DNA from: Mycobacterium florentinum
Lineage (GTDB): Bacteria; Actinomycetota; Actinomycetes; Mycobacteriales; Mycobacteriaceae
Length of the DNA: 64,000 nucleotides
Reading direction: 5' to 3'
Assembly (NCBI RefSeq): GCF_010730355.1
Contig: NZ_AP022576.1
Location: forward strand, 3,038,001 to 3,102,000
The position numbers were made by a program, and so were the translations under genes. This document shows, in pieces, positions 57,672-64,000 of the stretch. The notes under the pieces are model-generated. The model was not told the DNA's origin. It worked only from the letters and a program-made list of their open reading frames with translations, and did not search any database. Positions within the stretch are counted from its first letter, which is position 1. Each line of letters begins with the position of its first letter.

Positions 57672-59723
57672 ATGGACATCGTGCTCGGAGTTTCGATAGC
57701 GCCGGCTTCGGTTCAAATGGTCATGCTGCAAGGCGAAAACGCCGACGGCCCCACGATCGACGAGAACGAGTTCGCGATCGCGGCTGCCGACGACTCGCCC
57801 ACCGTCAGTGCGTCCGACCGAGTGATCGCCGCCATCATGTGTACCCGTGAGGACGCGGCCGGCGCCGGGCTCGAACTGGACTCGATCGGGGTGGCGTGCA
57901 CCGACCAGCTAGAAGCGGCAGTGCTGCGCGACGCGCTGGCCGCCCACAAGATTGAGAACGTCTTGCTGGTCTCGGCGTTTGTGGCCGCGGCCGCATTAAC
58001 CCAATCCGTCGGCGGCGCAATGGGTTACGAGCGCACCGCAATGCTGTTCGTGGAGCCCGACACCGCGACGCTGGCTGTTGTCGAAACCTCCGACGGTTCC
58101 GTCGACGATGTCCGCAAAGAACAGTTGGATACCGGGTCCGCGGTCACGGCGGAACTGGTGGAGTTGATCATCGGCCTGGACGAGCTGCCGATACCGCCGG
58201 GCGGCCTGTTCGTGGTCGGGTCCGGTGTCGACATCACCCCGATCAGGCAGGGTTTGGAAGACGCGACGTCGCTCATCGTGAACGTGCCGGAGGAACCGGA
58301 GACAGCACTTGCCCGAGGCGCGGCCCTGGCGTCCGCGAATGCGCTCGCGTCGCCGACTGCCGCACTGGCCTACGCACTGGACCCCGGCACGGGGGCGGTC
58401 GACGTGTCTGCCCTGCCCGAATATTTGAGCATCACCCACACCGAGCTGGGCGAGGACGACCTCGCCTACAGCGCCGTCACCGACGATGAAGCCGATGCCC
58501 AAACCGTCGTCATGGACGCTTCGGATGACAGCGAGCCCCGTGCTCGCCCGGGCCTGCTGGTCGGAAGTGCGGTGGCAGTAGCCGGCTTCAGCGCGGCGCT
58601 GGCCCTGGAGATCGCCCTGTCGCTCGGCATTCGCACGACGGTCGGTTCGTTGCCCGCCCCGATCCAGGGCATCATCGCCCCCGTCCAGCAGGCACTATTG
58701 CCCGCGCCCGAAGTGGCCGCGATGAAGATGGTGGCGCCGGAGCCGCTGCGTCCACCCCCGGTCGCACCGGCTCCGACGGCCCCGCTCCCCGCAGCGCCGC
58801 CCGTTGTGGTCCCCGCACCCGCCGTGGCTCCCGTGGCGCCGGCCATGCCCGTTCCCGTATTTGTCCCGCCGATCGCGCCGGCTCCGGTGCCACCGGTTCA
58901 GCTGCCCGATCCGCCTGCGAGTCCGCCGGTGGTCGAGGCTCCGCCGCACTCGTGGCCGCCGATTTACCTCCCCCGACCCAAGTCGCCGCCGCACCGGCCA
59001 CCTCCGGAGCAAGGGCCTCCGCCCAACTCCGGCGGTGGTGGGCCGACTAGCGGCTCGGGCCCGGTCCGCGGCAACCCCGGCACCGGTGGGCCGCACGGCG
59101 GCGGCCCCGGCCACGGCGCTCCCGGCAGCGGACCAACCAGCGGCGGTGACAGTCCGAGCAGCGGCCCACCCGCGGGAGGCGGACCCGTTACCGGTCCCGG
59201 CCACGACGCTCCCGGCAGCGGACCAAACAGTGGCGGGCCGACCGGAGGCGGACCAACCAGTGGCGGGCCGACCGGAGGCGGTCAAACCCCTAGCGGTGGC
59301 GCGCCCACCAGCGGTGGTGAAGGTCCGAACAGCAGCCCGCCTGCGGGCAGTGCACCACCCGCCGCCGGTGCGCCTTCGGGCGGCGGGCCAACCGGCGGTA
59401 GTGAAAGCCCGAGCGGCGGCGCGCCGAGCGGCGGCGGCGAAACCCCTAGCGGCGGTGGGCCTGCCAGTGGCAGCTCTAGCAGTGGAGGCGCCGAACTCGG
59501 CGGTGGAAGCAGCCCCAGCAGTGGCGGCAGCGAGAGCGGTGGAAGTAGCCCCAGCAGTGGAAGCAGCTCCAGCGGCAGCGAAAGTAGCGGCGGGAGTTCC
59601 AGCAGCTCGAGCAGTGGCAGTGAAAGCAGCTCCGGCAGTTCCAGCAGCTCGAGCAGCGGCAGCGAGAGCAGCAGCTCCAGCAGTAGCAGCAGCTCTGGCA
59701 GCTCCAGCACTGGCGGCCACTAG
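57672..59723 (+). CDS. DUF7159-type bitopic protein (Ser/Gly tail)
   Basis: The 683-residue protein starts MDIVLGVSIAPASVQMVMLQ. The actin-like domain (about 1-245) carries LFVEPDTATLAVVETSDG and FVVGSGVDITPIRQGLE. A transmembrane helix lies near 294-318 (LLVGSAVAVAGFSAALALEI). A Pro-rich linker (about 340-450) is followed by a Gly/Pro/Ser tail that becomes almost pure Ser/Gly/Glu (from about residue 615), ending SSSTGGH. ATG with GGGAGG upstream. It is paralogous to the two genes at 51669-55482 but on the other strand and beyond the tRNA. Confidence 0.82.
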   Translation: MDIVLGVSIAPASVQMVMLQGENADGPTIDENEFAIAAADDSPTVSASDRVIAAIMCTREDAAGAGLELDSIGVACTDQLEAAVLRDALAAHKIENVLLVSAFVAAAALTQSVGGAMGYERTAMLFVEPDTATLAVVETSDGSVDDVRKEQLDTGSAVTAELVELIIGLDELPIPPGGLFVVGSGVDITPIRQGLEDATSLIVNVPEEPETALARGAALASANALASPTAALAYALDPGTGAVDVSALPEYLSITHTELGEDDLAYSAVTDDEADAQTVVMDASDDSEPRARPGLLVGSAVAVAGFSAALALEIALSLGIRTTVGSLPAPIQGIIAPVQQALLPAPEVAAMKMVAPEPLRPPPVAPAPTAPLPAAPPVVVPAPAVAPVAPAMPVPVFVPPIAPAPVPPVQLPDPPASPPVVEAPPHSWPPIYLPRPKSPPHRPPPEQGPPPNSGGGGPTSGSGPVRGNPGTGGPHGGGPGHGAPGSGPTSGGDSPSSGPPAGGGPVTGPGHDAPGSGPNSGGPTGGGPTSGGPTGGGQTPSGGAPTSGGEGPNSSPPAGSAPPAAGAPSGGGPTGGSESPSGGAPSGGGETPSGGGPASGSSSSGGAELGGGSSPSSGGSESGGSSPSSGSSSSGSESSGGSSSSSSSGSESSSGSSSSSSSGSESSSSSSSSSSGSSSTGGH

Positions 59724-59816
59724 CTAGCGCCGAAATATGTTCCACAGCAACTGATTTCATGGCATAAGCCGGACCTGCAAGCGCCTCGTCCAAAACTGCA
59801 GGTAGCTTCTACCCCT

Positions 59817-60620
59817 ATGGGTGCTTTGGACGGACGCGTGGCCTTCATCACCGGGGGGGCTCGAGGACAGGGACGCGCACACGCGGTGACGCTAGCGGCC
59901 GAGGGAGCCGACATCGTGGCCGCCGATGCCCCCGACGCGATGACGGACCTGACCTACCCCCTGGGCACCGAGGACGACCTACGCGAGACGGCGAAGCTGG
60001 TCGAGGCGCTGGGCCGACGATGCCTACCGCTCACCCTCGACGTGCGCGATTCGGCCGCGGTCGGCGCGGCGATCAAGCAGACGGTCGCCGACATGGGCAG
60101 CCTCGACATCGTCGTAGCCAACGCCGGAATCGTCAGCACCGGGCTGCTGGAAGACGTCAGCGACGTCATATGGCAACAGCTGATCGACACGAACCTGACC
60201 GGCGCATTTCACACCCTGCGGGCCGCCATTCCGGTGATGCGACGCCAGCAGTTCGGACGGATCGTCGTGACCTCCTCGATGGGCGGCCGGATGGGCATCC
60301 CCGAGCTCGCCGCCTACAACGCCACCAAGTGGGGTGTCATCGGCCTCGCGAAATCCGCCGCCCTGGAGGTCGCCAAGGACGGCGTGACGATCAATGTCGT
60401 CTGCCCGACCACGACCCAAACACCGATGGTGCAACCCGCCGGCGGCGACGACATCCCCGACGATCTGGTGCGCCGGATGATGCGGGCCAACCCGATACCT
60501 CAACCCTGGCTGCAACCCGAGGACGTCAGTCGCGGTGTCCTGTACCTGGTCACCGATCCCGGCGTCATCACCGGAAGCGTGCTGGAGATCGGCCTCGGCG
60601 GCAGCGCGCGCATCCACTGA
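59817..60620 (+). CDS. SDR oxidoreductase, mycofactocin-coupled type
   Basis: The 267-residue short-chain dehydrogenase has the nucleotide-binding GGARGQGRAHAV (about 13-24), NAG at about 102, Ser153/154 and the YNATK catalytic pair Tyr167/Lys171. The GARGQGRxHAV start and TEDDLxETxxLVEALGRR segment are marks of the mycofactocin-coupled SDR group (carveol-dehydrogenase-like). Members of this group hold NAD tightly and pass electrons to mycofactocin. The alcohol substrate is unknown. It stands alone, ending just before the tRNA remnant. Confidence 0.85.
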   Translation: MGALDGRVAFITGGARGQGRAHAVTLAAEGADIVAADAPDAMTDLTYPLGTEDDLRETAKLVEALGRRCLPLTLDVRDSAAVGAAIKQTVADMGSLDIVVANAGIVSTGLLEDVSDVIWQQLIDTNLTGAFHTLRAAIPVMRRQQFGRIVVTSSMGGRMGIPELAAYNATKWGVIGLAKSAALEVAKDGVTINVVCPTTTQTPMVQPAGGDDIPDDLVRRMMRANPIPQPWLQPEDVSRGVLYLVTDPGVITGSVLEIGLGGSARIH

Positions 60621-60625
60621 CATTC

Positions 60626-60664
60626 GGCTCCCAAGCCCGCACACGCTGGTTCGATTCCCGTCAT
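60626..60664 (+). repeat. Partial copy of the tRNA-Gly 3' half
   Basis: GGTTCGATTCCCGTCAT (60648-60664) is identical over 17 bases to the tRNA-Gly T-arm/acceptor region (57033-57049), and CTCCCAAGC before it resembles the anticodon loop (TTCCCAAGC). The acceptor complement and D-arm are absent. It may be a remnant of integration or duplication at the tRNA. Confidence 0.7.
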
Positions 60665-60702
60665 GGCCTGCGCAGCGAACTCGGTGATGCCAAGATGTCG
60701 CT

Positions 60703-61728
60703 ATGAGCGACCCCCGGGTCCGCTACGCGCGCAATGGCTCTGTTCGTCTCGCGTATCGCGAGTTCGGAGAGGGCGACACGACGCTCGTGTGGAACCCCGG
60801 TTGGTTCAGCAACGTCGACCTCGTCGACGAACCGACAAGTCCAGTCGCGGCCTTCGTCGAACAGCTAGCGGAATCCACCCAATTGATCGTGTGGGACAAA
60901 CGGGGTACCGGCCGACATACCGGGATTTCGCGACCTCTATGGGCGGTATCAACGGGTGAGCGCGAGCCCGACGATGGCCGCGTGGCTGTGGCAGGCACTC
61001 CTGGAGATTGATGTTCGGGGCATTCTTGGTTCCATCCGGGCCCCCACCCTGGTACTGGCAAGGCCGGACGATCGAGTGGCCCCATTCGAGGGCGCGAAGG
61101 CGCTGGCGGCCGCCATCCCCGGGGCCCAATTCATGACGCTGCCCCAGGGACCGCACTCGCTCTCGACGACGCGGTGGGTTCGGCCATTATCGATTTCGTC
61201 TGCGGCGCAACGAGTGCCGCCGTCGACGAACGATTGGTCAAAACGGTGCTTTTCACCGACATCGTCGGTTCCACCGAACTGCTCAGCGCTCGGGGCGATG
61301 CGCACTGGCGTCGCCAGCTCGATGCACATGACAAAGCCGTCGACTGGCTAATCGAGAAGTACGGCGGCCGCCGCGCGAAACACACCGGCGACGGGATCTT
61401 CGCGCTCTTCGACGGCCCGACCAAGGCCGCCCGCTGCGCGCTGGAACTGGTTCCGGCCCTCGCCACTCGCGGGATCCGGATCCGCGCGGGCGTCCACACG
61501 GGTGAATGCGAGCGTCGCGGCGAGGAGTGGAGCGGCGTGGCCGTCCACACGGGTGCGCGTATCGGGGCCTTCGCTGGTACAGGTGAGGTGTTGGCGAGTC
61601 GGACCGTTCGCGATTTGTCCGCCGGTTCGGGACTAGCCTTCGACAGCCTTGGACCACAACGGCTGAAGGGCCTACCCGAAGAGGTCGACGTCTACCGGGT
61701 CACTACACCCGGCGGGCGGACACCATAA
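60703..61728 (+). pseudogene. Decayed alpha/beta-hydrolase-class III cyclase fusion gene
   Basis: The reading frame shifts twice. Frame A (60703 to about 60930) encodes the start of an alpha/beta-hydrolase (FGEGDTTLVWNPGWFSNVD, VWDKRGTGR). Frame B (about 60930-61160) encodes its C-terminal part (YGRYQRVSASPTMAAWLW, PTLVLARPDDRVAPFEGA). Frame C (about 61160-61728) encodes a class III cyclase domain with FTDIVGSTELLSARGD, KHTGDGIFALFDG and GEVLASRTVRDL. The middle of the hydrolase, including any nucleophile elbow, is deleted at the A/B junction. The cyclase part alone (from 61174) could still be translated but has no good start site. Confidence 0.78.
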
Positions 61729-62370
61729 TCAGCCGACGATGTGCACGCCCCATCTGCCCAGCAGTGGCTGCACCAGGACGAAGTAGGTCGTGTTGGGGTC
61801 ACCCGCCAACGACGTGGACATCACCAGGCCGACCGCGGTGACGGTGCCGTCCGCGTTCTTCACATAGCCCGGACCGCCACTGTCACCGGGCTGAGCGAAC
61901 ACATTGGCTTCGATGACCTCGCCGTCGATGCTCTTGACGGACCCACAGGTCTCACCGGTCATCGCTCCGAACTTGCAGAACGGCATGCCCGACTTGATCT
62001 GCGAAGCACTCAACACGCCCCGAACGCGCTGGCCGCCGACGCCACCCGGTGGTGCACCGATGTCCGGGTCAAGACGGATGATCGCTGCGTCTTTGAGGTC
62101 ACCCAGCATCTCGCTGGCCGTGATGTGCCCGAGCGGGACGTTCTCGTCGTAGGTAAACGGCGCGCCATGGTCGCAATGCCCGCTGGTGAACAGGTAGTAG
62201 CCGCCGTCGCCGCCCTGGGCCGCGAAACCCGTTGAGCACTTGGTGATTCCATCGCTGACCAGGATCCCCGGCGCGGGAGGCGGCGCGGCTGCCGCGGTGC
62301 CCGCGACCCCCGCGGCGCACATCAGCATGGCACCGGCCAGACCAACTCCTCGACACCAACGTGCGGGCAT
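61729..62370 (-). CDS. Secreted chymotrypsin-like serine protease
   Basis: The 213-residue protein has a signal peptide (to about residue 29, AGVAGTAAAA). The trypsin-fold triad is: His65 in TSGHC, Asp94 in LKDAAIIRLD, and Ser164 in QPGDSGGPGYV. Two likely disulfides (Cys45/Cys66; Cys132/Cys142) are typical of actinobacterial secreted S1 proteases. The target is unknown. ATG at 62370 with GGAGAG upstream. It converges with the cyclase pseudogene, with no gap between the two stops. Confidence 0.82.
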   Translation of the reverse strand: MPARWCRGVGLAGAMLMCAAGVAGTAAAAPPPAPGILVSDGITKCSTGFAAQGGDGGYYLFTSGHCDHGAPFTYDENVPLGHITASEMLGDLKDAAIIRLDPDIGAPPGGVGGQRVRGVLSASQIKSGMPFCKFGAMTGETCGSVKSIDGEVIEANVFAQPGDSGGPGYVKNADGTVTAVGLVMSTSLAGDPNTTYFVLVQPLLGRWGVHIVG

Positions 62371-62541
62371 TGCTCTCCTCTATCAGGACGACGACTCGCG
62401 ACGATCACGTTGACAGATCAGATCGCCGTAGCCAAATCGTGACAGAGACTTGATCAATTACAAACGCGCCCTTACGCTTCCGCAGCTCAACAGCCATTTA
62501 CCATCTCTATTGCAACTCTGTCAGTTAAAGGAATTGAGGCT

Positions 62542-63396
62542 ATGCGAGCGGGTATTCGGGGTGCCGTCGCTGTCATCGGAATCGGCGCGAGCGTAGTTGC
62601 CGGGACGGCGGTCGTGAATCTGCCGGTGCCCGCCGACGTGAGCCTCGCCTCCGCGAGCCAGTCGTACGCGTTCCCAATCGCCTCGGTGCTGCCCACGAGC
62701 ACCCAGGCGGTCGGCGTGGCGCACCCGGTCATCGTGACCTTCCGTGCCCCCGTCACCGACCGGCGCGCCGCCGAGCAGGCGCTGAAGATCACGTCGAAGC
62801 CCGCGATGACCGGCAAGTACGAATGGCTCGACAACAAAGTGGTGCAATGGGTTCCTGACCGATACTGGCCGGCGCACAGCACCATTGCGCTGACGGTGGA
62901 GGGCCAGCCCTCCGAGATCAAGACGGGCCCGAGGGTCATCGGCATTGCCAGCATCTCCGAGCACACCTTCACCGTGAGCATCGATGGAGTCGAGTCGGGA
63001 CCGCCGTCGTCGCTGCCGTCGCCGCACCACCGCCCGCACTTCGGCCAGGAAGGCGTGCTGCCGGCTTCGTTGGGTCGACCCGAGTATCCGACGCCGATCG
63101 GCTCCTACACCGTTCTGTCCAAAGACCGCTCGGTTCAGATGGATTCGAGCAGCGTCGGCATTCCCGTCAGCGATCCCGACGGTTATCTCGTCACGGTGGA
63201 CTACGCCGTTCGTATCACCAACCATGGTCTTTTCGTGCACTCGGCTCCCTGGGCGGTCAATTCGCTGGGGCTGGAGAATGTCAGCCACGGCTGCATCAGC
63301 CTGAGCCCCGAGGACGCCGAGTGGTACTACAACACCGTCAACGTCGGCGACCCGGTCGTCGTGCGCGAGGCCACCAACGAACTGCCCTCGTCGTAA
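62542..63396 (+). CDS. L,D-transpeptidase (YkuD) with Ig-like domain
   Basis: The 284-residue exported enzyme cross-links peptidoglycan by 3-3 bonds. It has a signal/anchor segment (about 1-28), an immunoglobulin-like domain (about 55-125) and a YkuD domain (about 135-280). The active site is FVHSAPW (His233) and NVSHGCISLSP (His249, Cys251). It resembles the short mycobacterial Ldt proteins (LdtMt1/LdtMt3 size) in domain layout. It is divergent from the serine protease, with GAGG before the ATG. Its 3' end faces a copy of the inverted repeat family. Confidence 0.9.
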   Translation: MRAGIRGAVAVIGIGASVVAGTAVVNLPVPADVSLASASQSYAFPIASVLPTSTQAVGVAHPVIVTFRAPVTDRRAAEQALKITSKPAMTGKYEWLDNKVVQWVPDRYWPAHSTIALTVEGQPSEIKTGPRVIGIASISEHTFTVSIDGVESGPPSSLPSPHHRPHFGQEGVLPASLGRPEYPTPIGSYTVLSKDRSVQMDSSSVGIPVSDPDGYLVTVDYAVRITNHGLFVHSAPWAVNSLGLENVSHGCISLSPEDAEWYYNTVNVGDPVVVREATNELPSS

Positions 63397-63432
63397 ACCG
63401 TTGTCGCACAATTTCTAGCGTTGCTTCGCGTC

Positions 63433-63492
63433 GTCGAGTGTGTACTCACGGCGGGATTTCCGCGGGTTCCCCACCAAGGCGTCACACTCGAC
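63433..63492. repeat. Inverted repeat, family copy 3 (bidirectional terminator candidate)
   Basis: GTCGAGTGTG (63433-63442) and CACACTCGAC (63483-63492) pair over 10 bases, with a GGCGGGA core like copies 1 and 2 (CTCAxGGCGGxA). Two stem pairs differ from copy 1 with both partners changed. It lies between the convergent L,D-transpeptidase and Pro-rich protein genes. Confidence 0.7.
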
Positions 63493-63588
63493 AAGAGAGC
63501 ACCCGACACTCGGCAACGGAATACCTGCCCCCGCAATAGAAATGACCCGCCGGGCTGAGCCCAGCGGGTCATTCAATCCGAGCGGAGA

Positions 63589-64000
63589 TCAGCCTCCGTG
63601 CACCGGCGAGGGACCGGGCGAGACCGGCTGACCGGCCACCGGCCCACCGGTGGGCGCCGGACCGGTCGGCGCGTCCTTCACCCCGGACATGTCGATCAAC
63701 GGGGCAACCGGAATGCCATCCGCAACCCCACCCAGCGCAACCAGCGGAGCACCCAGCGGCAGCGGCGCGGCGATCGGCACCGGAGGAGCGCCCAAAGGCA
63801 ACGGCGCACCCAGCGGCACGGGTGGTATCGGCGGTCCGAGCGCAATCAGCGGAGCACCAGCGGGAACCGGAACAATTCCCGGCCCGGGCACCACCATTGG
63901 GACACCGGCCATATCAGTCAGTGGAGCGGCGCACGGTGCTGCCGCTGCTCCGGCGCCCGCGGCCCCGACGGGTCCACCAGCTGCCGGGACCTCACCGGCC
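63589..64000 (-). CDS. Pro/Ala/Gly-rich exported-type protein (N-terminus outside window)
   Basis: The C-terminal 136 residues of a frame that stays open to the window edge are present, so the start is not seen. The visible part runs from GEVPAAGGPVGAAGAGAAAA through a Cys-containing APCAAPLTDM to PLGAPLPLGAPP and PLPLGAPLVAL repeats, ending PGPSPVHGG. The composition is that of mycobacterial secreted Pro-rich antigens, but I cannot name it. It converges with the L,D-transpeptidase gene. Confidence 0.6.
   Translation of the reverse strand, partial: AGEVPAAGGPVGAAGAGAAAAPCAAPLTDMAGVPMVVPGPGIVPVPAGAPLIALGPPIPPVPLGAPLPLGAPPVPIAAPLPLGAPLVALGGVADGIPVAPLIDMSGVKDAPTGPAPTGGPVAGQPVSPGPSPVHGG

Noticed and set aside
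60626..60664. A second functional tRNA gene
   Set aside because: No D-arm and no paired acceptor stem can be formed; only the 3' half is recognisable.

Overview
The window is a high-GC chromosomal segment from a mycobacterium. Evidence for this includes the dnaK-grpE-dnaJ-hspR operon with HspR-type HAIR operators, an iniBAC cluster with its LuxR/MalT-type regulator, ttfA, lpqJ, rmlA, udgA, dcd and many Pro/Gly/Thr-rich envelope proteins. Most genes have recognisable counterparts in the Rv0320-Rv0385 interval of M. tuberculosis H37Rv; gene-order comparisons are from memory. The species is not resolved. No insertion sequence, phage gene, CRISPR array or plasmid function is visible.

Region by region. 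(1) 1-8916: a form I (CoxL AYACSFR motif) aerobic CO dehydrogenase operon read leftwards (two XdhC/CoxI proteins, CoxM, CoxS, CoxL, MoxR, CoxG, VWA protein), with a divergent LysR regulator. (2) 9074-15673: TrmH/SpoU methylase, lipoprotein, pyrE, ttfA, an enoyl-CoA hydratase and clpB. (3) 15779-18877: DUF3060 membrane protein, short flavohemoglobin and aldose 1-epimerase. (4) 18874-23013: the HspR-controlled chaperone operon. (5) 23423-28659: sulfotransferase, LysR regulator, aldehyde dehydrogenase, resorcylate-type decarboxylase and a MocA-like nucleotidyltransferase. (6) 28811-42480: lpqJ, a broken barstar gene, two small bitopic proteins and an Hsp70-like bitopic protein facing the iniC-iniA-iniB operon, an IniB-N paralogue and the IniR-type regulator. 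(7) 42617-51577: Fe-S oxidoreductase, aminotransferase, YibE/F protein, rmlA, NTF2-like protein, maleylpyruvate-isomerase-like protein and udgA. (8) 51669-64000: three bitopic DUF7159-type proteins, dcd, an exported protein, tRNA-Gly(CCC), an SDR, a decayed cyclase gene, a secreted serine protease, an L,D-transpeptidase and the edge of a Pro-rich protein.

Common themes. Carbon monoxide oxidation and its maturation form one unit. Protein quality control (clpB, dnaK operon) is tied together by HspR operators. A large envelope-stress part combines dynamin-like GTPases, Gly-rich IniB and several single-pass proteins with an actin/Hsp70-like cytoplasmic half and a low-complexity outer tail.

The most unusual signals are these: a three-copy inverted repeat with compensatory changes, each copy between convergent genes; a palindrome flanking tandem TTAGGGGA boxes upstream of iniB; a 3' half-copy of tRNA-Gly 3.6 kb from the intact gene; a perfect 8-bp palindrome in the mocA/lpqJ divergent promoter; and a frameshifted barstar gene with no visible toxin.
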